DNA from: JALYNX01 sp964608055 | Lineage (GTDB): Bacteria > Actinomycetota > Acidimicrobiia > Spongiisociales > ZC4RG35 | Length of the DNA stretch: 22,871 nucleotides | Reading direction: 5' to 3' | NCBI GenBank assembly: GCA_964608055.1 | Contig: CAZSMJ010000021.1 | Location: forward strand, 1-22,871 | Translations under genes and position numbers: made by a program | The notes under the pieces: generated by a model | Database searches by the model: none | Seen by the model: the letters and a program-made list of their open reading frames with translations, nothing else | What the model was told of the DNA's origin: nothing | Shown here: positions 12,473 through 20,594 of the stretch, in pieces | Layout of the letters: every line of letters starts with the position of its first letter | How positions within the stretch are numbered: the first letter of the stretch is position 1

Positions 12473-14446
12473 TCAGTCGGTTCCCGTGATCCCCAGTTTA
12501 CGCAGGAAGGCGCTGTTGTCAGGTTCCCTGCCGAGAAATCCGACCAACATCTGGTCGGCATCGACCGATCCACCCTTCTCCAACACTTCGCGGCGGTATG
12601 CCATTCCCACGGCGGGGTTGGTGACCCCCTCCTCCTCGAAACGCCCGAACATGTCATCTCCGAAGACCTCGGCCCACATGTAGCTGTAGTAGGCGGCGTC
12701 GTAGCCCCCCATCAGGTGGCCGAACGAGGCGAGGTCGAAGGTTCCTTCGTGGATCGGGAGCAGGCTCAGCTCGGATGCCTGTCGGGAGATCTCGTCGAGG
12801 TCCTTCTCCGCTCCCGGGGCGTGGATCGTCTGGTCCAGCCACCCGTACTTCAGCTGGCGCAGCTGATGGACCGCGATGTTGAGACGACGAGCCGCCACCA
12901 ACTGGTCGACAAGGGAGTCCGGGATCGGCGAGCCGGTCTCATGGTGGCGGGCGAACTTCTTGAGGACGTCGGCTCGCCACACCCAGTTCTGCATGATCTG
13001 GCTGGGAGCTTCGACGAAATCGGTCTCGACATTGGTCCCCGAGAAGCGGGCGAGCTCGGTCCGCCCCAAGTTCTGGTGGAGGACGTGGCCGAACTCGTGG
13101 AACAGGGTTTCCACCTCGCCGTGCTGGAGCAACGAGGGGGTGTCGCCGGCGGGCTTGGTGAAGTTGGCGACCATGGCGCAGACAGGGTTCTGATAGCCGC
13201 CGTCCTCCAGACGCCTGCTGGTCACGAGGGGGAACTCGGCGGCGTGGGAGTACTTGCCTTCCCGGGGGAACAGGTCGAGGTAGAAATGGGCAATCTCTTC
13301 GCCGGTTGCGTGGTCATGGATGGCGTAGAGCCGGACATCGGGGTGCCAGACATCGGCATCGGCCACCTCACGAAAGTCGAGACCGAACACCTCCTGGACC
13401 ATGTCGAACATCCCGGTGAGAACCGCGTCGAGGGGGAGATAGGCGGCGACCTCGAAAGGATCCACTCCGTAGTCGGTGCGCCGCTGCTGGGTGTCGTAGT
13501 AGCGCCAGTCCCAGGTGCGCACCGTATCGGTGCCGGTGTCGGTGTCGAGCAGTTCGCTCATCACGGCGAGGTCCTTGCGACCCTGCGTGGTGAGGGGCGG
13601 GATCAGCTCCTCGTAGAAGGCAGCGACCCGCTCGGGATTCTTGGCCATCCGGTCCTCGAGCCGGTGATGTGCCCAACTCTTGACGTCGAAATCCCTTGCG
13701 ATCTCATCACGGAGCCTCAGAGCCTCCTCGAGTATGGGCCGATTGACGTCGACCGCCTGAGTGTTGAACTTGAAGAGCAATTGCTCGCGCAGATCGCGGC
13801 GTTTTGCGTTCTCGGCGAAGGGGATGAGATGGGGGTAGGCGAGGGTCACTTTGAGCTGTCCGCTTTCCTCGTCAACCTCCAGCGAATCGGCAAAGCTGTC
13901 GGGAAGGCCTTCGAGGTCTGCCTTCTCGACGAGCAGCCAGTCTTCCCATTCGTCGATGTTGCTCTGGAAGCGGACCCCCAACTCGACGAGACGCTGCGTC
14001 TTTTCCTTCACCGAAGCCCTGACCTCCGGTGGCAAGTCGTGACCGGCCCGACGCAGGTCGCGCAGCACGAACTCGAGGCTCCTTGCCCGCTCCCCTTCGA
14101 GGCCCTGTGCCTCCTCGGTGGCCGCGTACTCCCTGACTGCGGCATTGAGATCGTCCCTGAAGATGACCTCAACGGCGAAGCCGTCGAGTTTCTCCTCGGC
14201 GGCCTTGGCCGCGGTCCGCACCTCTTTGTCGGGGTGGACATAACCCATGAAGACATAGCGGGTGAATGCCTTGCCCATGACATCGGCCATGCGGTCGAGA
14301 GGCATCAAGGTGTTCTCGAACGTCCGATCCTCCTTGGCACTGGCGGCTTCGTCGACGACACGTCTTGCCTCTTCCAGGGCGGCGTCCACTCCGGTCTCCA
14401 CCGTTGCGGCGTCAACCGTCGAGAAGCCAAAGTCCAGGTCACTCAT
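12473..14446 (-). CDS. M3 family zinc oligopeptidase (oligopeptidase A / peptidyl-dipeptidase-like)
   Basis: A cytoplasmic metallopeptidase of about 657 residues that cleaves short peptides. The active site is TLFHEFGHVLHQ (H450, E451, H454 in HExxH), with the third zinc ligand in DFVEAPSQ about 25 residues later (E479), as in the M3 family. The N-terminal helical half (FENTLMPLDRMADVMGKAF) and the C-terminal YYSYMWAEVFGDDMFGRF also match the OpdA/Dcp group. No signal peptide. The ATG at 14446 (MSDLDFGF) is preferred, with TACCGT 8 nt upstream. A frame extension to a TTG at 14512 overlaps the previous gene and is not convincing. PrlC/OpdA versus Dcp specificity cannot be settled here. It lies 43 bp after the amidohydrolase gene. 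Confidence 0.88.
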   Translation of the reverse strand: MSDLDFGFSTVDAATVETGVDAALEEARRVVDEAASAKEDRTFENTLMPLDRMADVMGKAFTRYVFMGYVHPDKEVRTAAKAAEEKLDGFAVEVIFRDDLNAAVREYAATEEAQGLEGERARSLEFVLRDLRRAGHDLPPEVRASVKEKTQRLVELGVRFQSNIDEWEDWLLVEKADLEGLPDSFADSLEVDEESGQLKVTLAYPHLIPFAENAKRRDLREQLLFKFNTQAVDVNRPILEEALRLRDEIARDFDVKSWAHHRLEDRMAKNPERVAAFYEELIPPLTTQGRKDLAVMSELLDTDTGTDTVRTWDWRYYDTQQRRTDYGVDPFEVAAYLPLDAVLTGMFDMVQEVFGLDFREVADADVWHPDVRLYAIHDHATGEEIAHFYLDLFPREGKYSHAAEFPLVTSRRLEDGGYQNPVCAMVANFTKPAGDTPSLLQHGEVETLFHEFGHVLHQNLGRTELARFSGTNVETDFVEAPSQIMQNWVWRADVLKKFARHHETGSPIPDSLVDQLVAARRLNIAVHQLRQLKYGWLDQTIHAPGAEKDLDEISRQASELSLLPIHEGTFDLASFGHLMGGYDAAYYSYMWAEVFGDDMFGRFEEEGVTNPAVGMAYRREVLEKGGSVDADQMLVGFLGREPDNSAFLRKLGITGTD

Positions 14447-14454
14447 GGCGAAGG

Positions 14455-14460
14455 ACGGTA
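14455..14460 (-). promoter_or_regulatory. -10 box of the M3 peptidase gene
   Basis: TACCGT on the minus strand, 8 nt before the ATG at 14446. It allows expression independent of the upstream amidohydrolase gene. Confidence 0.35.
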
Positions 14461-14489
14461 GTGCGAATGCCGACTTTCGCTCCAAGCCA

Positions 14490-15731
14490 TCACGGTTGTT
14501 GTGGCGGGGCAAACAGGGCGGTGGCCCGTTCCAGGCTCAACGCCTCCCCCGGATCGAATCCGTGACGCTGGACAGCAGCTCGAATCCCTACTTGGGGATC
14601 CGGCAGTTCGACCGGGGAATCGCTCCCGCCGAGGAGATGAACTCCGGCCTCTTGCAGGGTGTGGAACGGGTAAACCCGTTGCATCCTCTCCTCACCCAAC
14701 CGCTTGTGAAGCCAGGATGCCTCTGAGGCGAGGAATGCGGGCTGGACCGATGCGGTGACCCCAAGTCTCGCCATGCGCTCGACTGCGGCATCGGTGAGTA
14801 GGGAGGCGTGCTCGACGCGAAGCAGCGACGGGTCCGAGCCGTCTTCGATCAGACTCTCGAACAGGTCGAGGGCGACGTCATTGGCCCGGTCCCCGATGGC
14901 GTGGAGGGCGACGCCTCCCCCAATTTCGAGCGACGCCTTGGACATGGCGAATGCCTGACCGGGGTAGAGGCGCAGGGTCCCGGTGGTGTCGGGGCGGTCG
15001 GCGAACGGTTCGTACATGGCAGCGGTGTGACCCCCGAAGCTGCCGTCGGAGAAGCCCTTCCAGCCGGAGAAGCGAAGCCGCCCGTCGGACTCCCTGATGC
15101 GCTTGGCGGCGGCAACCAAGTCGACCGGGGTCTCGGTGATCACATAGATGTCGATGTCGAGGGGAAGATCCGGCGCCAATCGGCACAAGGTCTCCAACTC
15201 GTCCCCGACTCCACACCAGATCGGATCGGTGGCCGACACCATTCCGGTGACAGAACCGAGCCCGTAGTCGAGCAAGCCGCGCAGGGCTGCGAGCACATCG
15301 GCGTCGGTGGGAGCCTCCGCAAGCGGGGCGATGGCGTTCCCGATCACCAACAGCGCGGTCTCCCTGAGCACGCCGGTGGGAAATCCGGTCCGGTCGCGAT
15401 CGAAGCTCCCACCCGGAGGGTCGGACGTACTGGCGTCGATGCCGGCCACCCTCAGGGCTGCGGTGTTAGCCACCGCCACATGCCCGCAATAGCGGTAGAG
15501 GACGACCGGCCGGTCGGGCACTGCATCGTCGAGGTCGAGTCTGGTTGGAAGCCTCAGCTCGGCCAGGCCTTCGTCGTTGAGACGTTGTCCGATCACCGCG
15601 CCGGTGGTCACCTGGGCGCGGGCCGCAACCCGTTCCTTGACTGCATTGAGATTGGCTGAATCCATGAGTTCGAGACCGGTCACCATCTGGGCATAGCCGA
15701 GAGGATGGAAGTGGTGGTCGTGGAGGCTCAT
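14490..15731 (-). CDS. Amidohydrolase family protein, YtcJ-like, catalytic barrel only
   Basis: 413 residues. It resembles the YtcJ/exoenzyme-regulatory (AepA) group of amidohydrolases: DHHFHPLG at the very N-terminus (HxH metal site), YRYCGHVAVANTAAL, GFPTGVLRE, WKGFSDGSFGGHTAAM, ALHAIGDRAND, LRVEHASLL, and LLGGSDSPVE, with the last Asp as a metal or catalytic residue. Typical members have about 500-550 residues, with a beta-sandwich formed by both termini; here the protein begins at the first barrel strand and ends at LSLERATALFAPPQQP, so both parts are missing. The start is well fixed by an ATGA overlap with the phosphatase gene, so this looks like a compact form rather than a misannotated start. 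Substrate unknown. Confidence 0.83.
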   Translation of the reverse strand: MSLHDHHFHPLGYAQMVTGLELMDSANLNAVKERVAARAQVTTGAVIGQRLNDEGLAELRLPTRLDLDDAVPDRPVVLYRYCGHVAVANTAALRVAGIDASTSDPPGGSFDRDRTGFPTGVLRETALLVIGNAIAPLAEAPTDADVLAALRGLLDYGLGSVTGMVSATDPIWCGVGDELETLCRLAPDLPLDIDIYVITETPVDLVAAAKRIRESDGRLRFSGWKGFSDGSFGGHTAAMYEPFADRPDTTGTLRLYPGQAFAMSKASLEIGGGVALHAIGDRANDVALDLFESLIEDGSDPSLLRVEHASLLTDAAVERMARLGVTASVQPAFLASEASWLHKRLGEERMQRVYPFHTLQEAGVHLLGGSDSPVELPDPQVGIRAAVQRHGFDPGEALSLERATALFAPPQQP

Positions 15732-16537
15732 CGGAGGTGCGCGGGCATGTTTTCGTCAATGATCAAGCGCAGATCCTCATGGATCTTGCCGTTGGTGACG
15801 ACAAAGGCTGCCGGTTCCAGATCGTTGACGGAGCCCTTGCTGTCGGTTGCGGTGCCCCCGGCTTCGGTTACAAGGAGCATCCCGGCCGCGGCATCCCAGG
15901 GCTTCACTCCCTGCGGCCCACCATGCTCCCAATAGCCGTCGAAACGCCCGCAGGCCACCCAAGCGAGATCCAGTGCGGCCGCGCCCATGCGCCTGGTCCC
16001 ACGAGTTCGGGTCATCACCTGCTCCATGACATCGAGATAAGCCCGTGCGTGCTCTTGACGGTCGTAGGGAAAGCCGGTGACCAGTAGAGAATCGGCGAGC
16101 GAGTCGGTGTCGGACACGTGGATCCTCTGCCCGTTGCTGCGGGCTCCCTCGCCCACCGCGGCCACGAACTCTTCGTGGCGAATGACGTCGATCACGACAC
16201 CTACGAGCGGCTCCCCCTTGTCCCAAAGGGCGACCGATACTGCGACCTGGGGGATCCGGTTGACGAAGTTCACAGTCCCGTCAAGGGGGTCGATGATCCA
16301 AACCCGAGCGCCCCGCCAGTCGGCGTCTCCGCCGCCCTCCTCGGCGAGGATGGAGTCGTCCGGGAAGTGAGTTGCGATGACCCCGGTGACTGCAACTTCC
16401 GCTTCCCGATCGATATCGGTCACCGGGTCGACGGTTCCTTTCATCTCGATGTCGAAGGCCTCGTCGAAGCCGCGCCGAACCACCTCGGCTCCGGCGCGAG
16501 CAGCTCTTACCGCGACCCAAAGATCGCCTTCCCACAT
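15728..16537 (-). CDS. Inositol monophosphatase family phosphatase
   Basis: A 269-residue Mg-dependent, Li-sensitive-type phosphatase (IMPase/SuhB/HisN superfamily). Motifs: DPVTDIDREAE near the N-terminus, ILAEEGGG (metal Glu pair), WIIDPLDGTVNF (metal Asp residues and the signature), and KPWDAAAGMLLVTEAGG near the C-terminus. It could act on inositol-1-phosphate, histidinol phosphate or a related sugar phosphate; the sequence alone does not separate these. The start is ATG at 16537, since TAGAGT sits exactly 7 nt upstream; a GTG three codons earlier is an alternative but would lie inside that box. The stop overlaps the amidohydrolase start (ATGA), so the two are coupled. Divergent from lnt. 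Confidence 0.87.
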   Translation of the reverse strand: MWEGDLWVAVRAARAGAEVVRRGFDEAFDIEMKGTVDPVTDIDREAEVAVTGVIATHFPDDSILAEEGGGDADWRGARVWIIDPLDGTVNFVNRIPQVAVSVALWDKGEPLVGVVIDVIRHEEFVAAVGEGARSNGQRIHVSDTDSLADSLLVTGFPYDRQEHARAYLDVMEQVMTRTRGTRRMGAAALDLAWVACGRFDGYWEHGGPQGVKPWDAAAGMLLVTEAGGTATDSKGSVNDLEPAAFVVTNGKIHEDLRLIIDENMPAHLR

Positions 16538-16544
16538 GGGGCGC

Positions 16545-16572
16545 ACTCTACGGAAGCGTGCATCTCTACTCT
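16545..16572. promoter_or_regulatory. Divergent leaderless promoters of the phosphatase and lnt
   Basis: TAGAGT on the minus strand (16545-16550) is 7 nt before ATG 16537. TACTCT on the plus strand (16567-16572) is 7 nt before GTG 16580. The boxes are mirror-like (TAGAGT versus TACTCT) and only 16 bp apart, so polymerase could probably occupy only one at a time. Confidence 0.5.
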
Positions 16573-16579
16573 CCCGCCG

Positions 16580-18067
16580 GTGAGAGGAGCGCTATTGGTC
16601 GTCGCAGGCGCTGTTCTGTCCGCCCTCGCCTTTCCCCGAATCGGCCCCGGGTGGTTGATCCTGCCCGGGGTCGCCCTGTTCCTGGCCGGGTTGCGCACCG
16701 CGGCCAACCGCCAGCAAGGCTTGGCGCTGGGCGCCGTCTACGGGCTCGTCTTCTACAGCGGGCTGCTCTGGTGGTTTGTCGAATTGGGCCTGGTCGCGGT
16801 GATCCCGCTGGTGCTGCTGCAGACCTCGTTCGTGACCGCCTACGCCTGCTGGCTGTCCAAGTACAACGACCGCCCCTCGGGAATCTGGTTCCTGCTCGCA
16901 GTCGGAGGTTGGGCGGTGATGGAGTTGATCCGCTATCGGATCCCCTTCGGCGGGTTCGAGTGGGGTGCAGCCGGCTATGCCTTGTCCGACCAGGGGTGGG
17001 CTCGGGCGTTCGCGCCCATTTATGGCACCACCGGTATCACGGTCATGGTCGTGCTCACCGCTGCGAGCGTGGCGGCACTAACACGTCATCCCAGGAACTG
17101 GTTGATCGTTCTCCCATTGCCGGTGCTCGTCCTGTCATCGTGGCTTCCATGGTTCCAGCAGGGCGAGGACGTGCTCGCCGGTGAGAAGGTCGCAATCGTC
17201 CAGGGGTCGACCCCGTGTCCCTTCGAGCACTGCTCGCCAGACGAGCGGCTACGCACCTTTCAGCAGCATCTCGAATTGACCAAGGAGATCGAGCCAGGCT
17301 CGGTGTTTCTGGTGGTGTGGTCGGAGGGATCCACCGGCTCGTTCAACGCCGACCCGGTGCAGAACCCCGAGATCGGGGAGGCGATCGGGGCCGAGGCTCG
17401 TCGGATCGGGGCTTGGTTCCTGGTGGGCAGCGACCGTCCCCTCAACGACGAGCAGTGGATCAATGCCAACGTTGTCTTCAGCCCGGAAGGTGAGATCGTC
17501 GGCGAGTATCAGAAGCAGCATCCCGTCCCGTTCGGGGAGTACATCCCGTTCCGCCCGCTTTTCGAATGGATTCCGGAACTCGAACGAGTGCCGCGGGACA
17601 TGATCCCAGAAGACGGCCCGGTCGTCTTTGACACCGGGACGCTTCAGATCGGGTCAGTCATCTCCTTTGAGGGATCGTTCTCCCGTTATGCCCGTCAACA
17701 CGTCCAGGCCGGGGCCAACGTGATCGTGGTCGCTACCAACGAAGGCTCCTATGGCACCACTCCCGGCTCCGATCAATTGGTGGGGATGACCCGGATGCGA
17801 GCCGCCGAGTTGGGGTTGGACCTGATTCACGCTGCGGTGACCGGGCGGTCAGTCGTGATCGACCACCGAGGCGATTTCACGACCGACATGACTGAACTGG
17901 GCGCCCAAGAGGTGGTCTTCGGTGTCGTTGCCGCCCGACCACCGTCCGTTTACGCCCAAACCGGCGACGTACTAATGACTCTCGTCGCCGCGGTCGGTCT
18001 TCTCACCTGGTGGCGGGCCAGGCGGCCGCTGGTAGGTTCCCCCGACCGAAGACTCGAGGAGGAGTAG
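16580..18067 (+). CDS. lnt: Apolipoprotein N-acyltransferase homologue with Ser at the nucleophile position
   Basis: 495 residues. An N-terminal block of about 6-7 transmembrane helices (1-190, including the GGFEWGAAGYALSDQG loop) is followed by a nitrilase-like periplasmic domain (about 200-465) and a final helix. Lnt adds the third acyl chain to the N-terminal Cys of lipoproteins. The triad positions are E249 (VVWSEGS), K312 (YQKQHPVPFGEY) and residue 362 in VISFEGSF, where E. coli has Cys387 (its triad is E267/K335/C387, with similar spacing). Here the codon is TCC, Ser. Activity may use Ser, may be altered, or the protein may do another acyl transfer. The GTG at 16580 starts just before the first helix, with TACTCT 7 nt upstream. 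Operon with acs, 5 nt apart. Confidence 0.85.
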   Translation: MRGALLVVAGAVLSALAFPRIGPGWLILPGVALFLAGLRTAANRQQGLALGAVYGLVFYSGLLWWFVELGLVAVIPLVLLQTSFVTAYACWLSKYNDRPSGIWFLLAVGGWAVMELIRYRIPFGGFEWGAAGYALSDQGWARAFAPIYGTTGITVMVVLTAASVAALTRHPRNWLIVLPLPVLVLSSWLPWFQQGEDVLAGEKVAIVQGSTPCPFEHCSPDERLRTFQQHLELTKEIEPGSVFLVVWSEGSTGSFNADPVQNPEIGEAIGAEARRIGAWFLVGSDRPLNDEQWINANVVFSPEGEIVGEYQKQHPVPFGEYIPFRPLFEWIPELERVPRDMIPEDGPVVFDTGTLQIGSVISFEGSFSRYARQHVQAGANVIVVATNEGSYGTTPGSDQLVGMTRMRAAELGLDLIHAAVTGRSVVIDHRGDFTTDMTELGAQEVVFGVVAARPPSVYAQTGDVLMTLVAAVGLLTWWRARRPLVGSPDRRLEEE

Positions 18068-18072
18068 GACAG

Positions 18073-20022
18073 ATGTCACAGGCCCTGGAGAACCTGCTTT
18101 CAGAGGATCGCAAGTTCCCCCCTGCACCCGAGGTCACCGCTCAGGCCAATGCCCAGCCCGGGATCCACGAGCAAGCGGCGGCTGACTACCTGGCGTTCTG
18201 GCAGGAGCAGGCACTGTCCCGGATCAGCTGGGATCGCGAACCGACGGTGATTCTCGATGACTCCAACCCACCCTTCTTCAAATGGTTCTCCGACGGGGAG
18301 TTGAATCTCTCCTACAACTGTCTCGACCGTCATCTCGCCACTCATGGCGACCAGGTGGCCTATTACTGGGTGGGAGAGCCCGGTGACACCCGGGTTCTCA
18401 CCTACTCCGACCTCCACGCCGAAGTCTGCCGGTTAGCCAACGGGTTGAAGGGCCTTGGTCTCGAAACCGGTGATCGGGTGGCGATTTACATGGGGATGGT
18501 CCCCGAGCTCCCAATCGCCATGCTGGCCTGCGCCCGACTCGGACTGGTCCATTCGGTGGTGTTCGGGGGCTTTTCCGCTGAGGCGCTCTCCAGTCGGATC
18601 ATTGATGCCGATGCTCGCCTGGTCATCACCCAAGACGGGGCGTGGCGTGCCGGCAACGTGGTCCCGCTCAAAGTGAACAGCGACCTGGCCGTGGAGCAAA
18701 CCCCAGGCGTCGAGCATGTGATCGTCTTGCAGAGGACCAGTCACGGTGTGGAGATGACCGAGGGCCGGGACATCTGGTGGCATGACCTGGTGGAGGGACA
18801 GTCGCCGGAAGGTGACCCGGTGAAACTGAGCGCCGAGCACCCGCTCTACATCCTCTACACCTCGGGTACCACCGGCAAGCCCAAAGGGATCGTGCACACC
18901 CAAGGCGGCTACCTGACCGGGATCACCACCACCCACTCCTATGTCTTCGATATCAAGCCCGACCAGGACATCTTCTGGTGCGGAGCCGATATCGGGTGGG
19001 TCACCGGTCACAGTTACATCGTCTATGGCCCGTTGGCCAACCGGACCACGTCGGTGATGTACGAAGGCGCGCCCAACTTCCCCGACTTCGACCGGTTGTG
19101 GCAGATCATCGAGGAGTACAAGGTCACCATCTTCTACACCGCGCCGACCGCGATCCGAACCTTCATGAAATGGGGTGAGCAGCACGTCGAAAAGCACGAT
19201 CTCACCTCACTGCGTCTCATTGGGACCGTGGGCGAACCGATCAACCCCGAGGCCTGGATGTGGTACCACGCCAACATCGGAGGCGGACGGTGCCCGATCG
19301 TGGACACCTGGTGGCAGACCGAGACCGGGGCGATCATGATCGCACCCCTCCCCGGGGTGGTGGCGACCAAGCCCGGTTCGGCAACCATCCCCTTCCCTGG
19401 GATCTTCGCCGACGTGGTGGACGAGAACGGGGAGTCGGTCCCGCTCGGTGGCGGTGGTTTTCTCACCATCACCAAGCCCTGGCCCGCGATGGCTCGCACC
19501 ATCTATGGCGACGATCAGCGCTTTGTCGACACCTACTGGTCGCGCTTTCCCGGCCGATACTTTCCCGGCGATGGCGCCAAACGGGACGAGGAGGGTTACT
19601 TCTGGCTCCTGGGAAGGGTCGACGACATCATGTTGGTCTCGGGGCACAACATCTCGACCACCGAGGTCGAGTCCGCCCTGGTTTCCCATCCCGCGGTCGC
19701 CGAGGCCGCAGTGGTCGGCCGCAAAGACGATCTCACCGGGCAGGCGATCGCTGCCTTCGTCACCCTGCGCGGCACCGTGGTGGGCGACGAGGCATTGATC
19801 ACCGAGCTCCGCGAGCATGTCGCCGTGGTCCTGGGCCCGATCGCCAAGCCGAAGTCGATCGTGTTCACCGACGACCTGCCCAAGACCCGGTCGGGCAAGA
19901 TCATGCGGCGCTTGCTCCAGGACATCTCAGAGCACCGGCATCTCGGGGATGTCACCACCCTGGCCAACGAAGCGGTGGTCAAGGAGATCGCCGACAAGGC
20001 TTCGGTGTCCGCCGAGGATTGA
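18073..20022 (+). CDS. acs: Acetyl-CoA synthetase
   Basis: AMP-forming acetate:CoA ligase that activates acetate through acetyl-AMP; cytoplasmic. 649 residues, full length. The P-loop-like YTSGTTGKPKG is at 262-272, WWQTETGAIM is in the adenylate-binding region, and PKTRSGKIMRRLL near the C-terminus places the catalytic, acetylation-regulated lysine at K609, the same number as in the Salmonella enzyme. The hinge and C-domain start at LLGRVDDIMLVSGHNIST. The start ATG at 18073 has a strong GAGGAGGAG site that lies over the end of lnt, so lnt and acs are co-transcribed. Why a lipoprotein acyltransferase precedes acs is not obvious; both handle acyl groups, but this may be chance. Confidence 0.95.
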   Translation: MSQALENLLSEDRKFPPAPEVTAQANAQPGIHEQAAADYLAFWQEQALSRISWDREPTVILDDSNPPFFKWFSDGELNLSYNCLDRHLATHGDQVAYYWVGEPGDTRVLTYSDLHAEVCRLANGLKGLGLETGDRVAIYMGMVPELPIAMLACARLGLVHSVVFGGFSAEALSSRIIDADARLVITQDGAWRAGNVVPLKVNSDLAVEQTPGVEHVIVLQRTSHGVEMTEGRDIWWHDLVEGQSPEGDPVKLSAEHPLYILYTSGTTGKPKGIVHTQGGYLTGITTTHSYVFDIKPDQDIFWCGADIGWVTGHSYIVYGPLANRTTSVMYEGAPNFPDFDRLWQIIEEYKVTIFYTAPTAIRTFMKWGEQHVEKHDLTSLRLIGTVGEPINPEAWMWYHANIGGGRCPIVDTWWQTETGAIMIAPLPGVVATKPGSATIPFPGIFADVVDENGESVPLGGGGFLTITKPWPAMARTIYGDDQRFVDTYWSRFPGRYFPGDGAKRDEEGYFWLLGRVDDIMLVSGHNISTTEVESALVSHPAVAEAAVVGRKDDLTGQAIAAFVTLRGTVVGDEALITELREHVAVVLGPIAKPKSIVFTDDLPKTRSGKIMRRLLQDISEHRHLGDVTTLANEAVVKEIADKASVSAED

Positions 20023-20030
20023 GCTACGCC

Positions 20031-20077
20031 TAATTGGGACGTCCAGGGGTCACATTCGGACCTCTACAACCCAATTA
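20031..20077. terminator. Nested inverted repeats between acs and the DUF456 gene
   Basis: The outer arms TAATTGGG (20031-20038) and CCCAATTA (20070-20077) are perfectly complementary. Inside them AGGGGTC (20045-20051) pairs with GACCTCT (20059-20065), with one G-U, around ACATTCG. It is located between convergent genes, so a two-way terminator or mRNA-end structure is likely. The AT-rich outer arms lack a true U tract. Confidence 0.5.
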
Positions 20078-20087
20078 CGGGGCCACT

Positions 20088-20567
20088 TCAGGTTAGGAGC
20101 AGCGCCGCAAACCAGATCCCGGCAACCACCAGGCCGGTGACCAGTTCGATCCCCACCGAGGCGGCCACCGCGCCCAGGGAGGTCTTGGTGGCGGGCCACG
20201 CCTGCTCGGGTCCGACCCGGATCCGCTCCGCGATATAGATGGCGCCGATGAACCCGATCGGCGCTCCCACCACCGGGATCGCGAAGAAGCCGACTACCCC
20301 GACGGCGACGGCGAGGACCAGGGTGCGGAGCGGCATTCCCGATTCTTTGAGCCTTCGGCCCGGCACCAGGTACTTGAAGACGGTGCCCACGGCCCCGATG
20401 GCGAGACAGAGGATGGCGACTCCCCAGGCCAACGGCTCACCGACCACGGCCGCCCAGATCAGGATGGCGGCCACTTCGAGCGCGAGGCCGGGGAGGAGGG
20501 GAACCACGATCCCGAACAGACCGGCGATGATCGCCAATGCGACCAGCAGTTCACCTATGGCGCTCAC
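20088..20567 (-). CDS. DUF456 family membrane protein
   Basis: 159 residues, almost entirely hydrophobic, with about four to five helices. It has the DUF456 layout: an N-terminal GIVVPLLPGLALEVAAILIWA, the charged loop KYLVPGRRLKESGMP, a Gly/Pro-rich FFAIPVVGAPIGFIGAIYIAE, and the closing GPEQAWPATKTSLGAVAASVGIE segment. No biochemical function is established for this family. The GTG start has TACGAT 6 nt upstream (20574-20579 on the minus strand), the leaderless pattern. It follows the hydrolase gene by 27 bp on the same strand, so it could also be read from that promoter. Confidence 0.82.
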   Translation of the reverse strand: MSAIGELLVALAIIAGLFGIVVPLLPGLALEVAAILIWAAVVGEPLAWGVAILCLAIGAVGTVFKYLVPGRRLKESGMPLRTLVLAVAVGVVGFFAIPVVGAPIGFIGAIYIAERIRVGPEQAWPATKTSLGAVAASVGIELVTGLVVAGIWFAALLLT

Positions 20568-20573
20568 GTCGGG

Positions 20574-20579
20574 ATCGTA
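20574..20579 (-). promoter_or_regulatory. -10 box of the DUF456 gene
   Basis: TACGAT on the minus strand, 6 nt before the GTG at 20567, in the 27-bp gap after the MBL hydrolase gene. No clear -35. Confidence 0.35.
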
Positions 20580-20594
20580 GAAACGGTCTGAGGC

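Noticed and set aside
12716..14461. 581-codon plus-strand open frame opposite the M3 peptidase
   Set aside because: Antisense frame kept open by high-GC codon bias; no domain motifs, while the opposite strand carries a full HEFGH peptidase.
14808..15659. 283-codon plus-strand open frame
   Set aside because: Lies inside the amidohydrolase gene in antisense; the motifs are clear on the minus strand only.
16118..16579. Upstream extension of the lnt frame
   Set aside because: It would overlap the divergent phosphatase gene by about 420 bp, and its translation lacks membrane or domain character; GTG 16580 fits the first helix and the TACTCT box.
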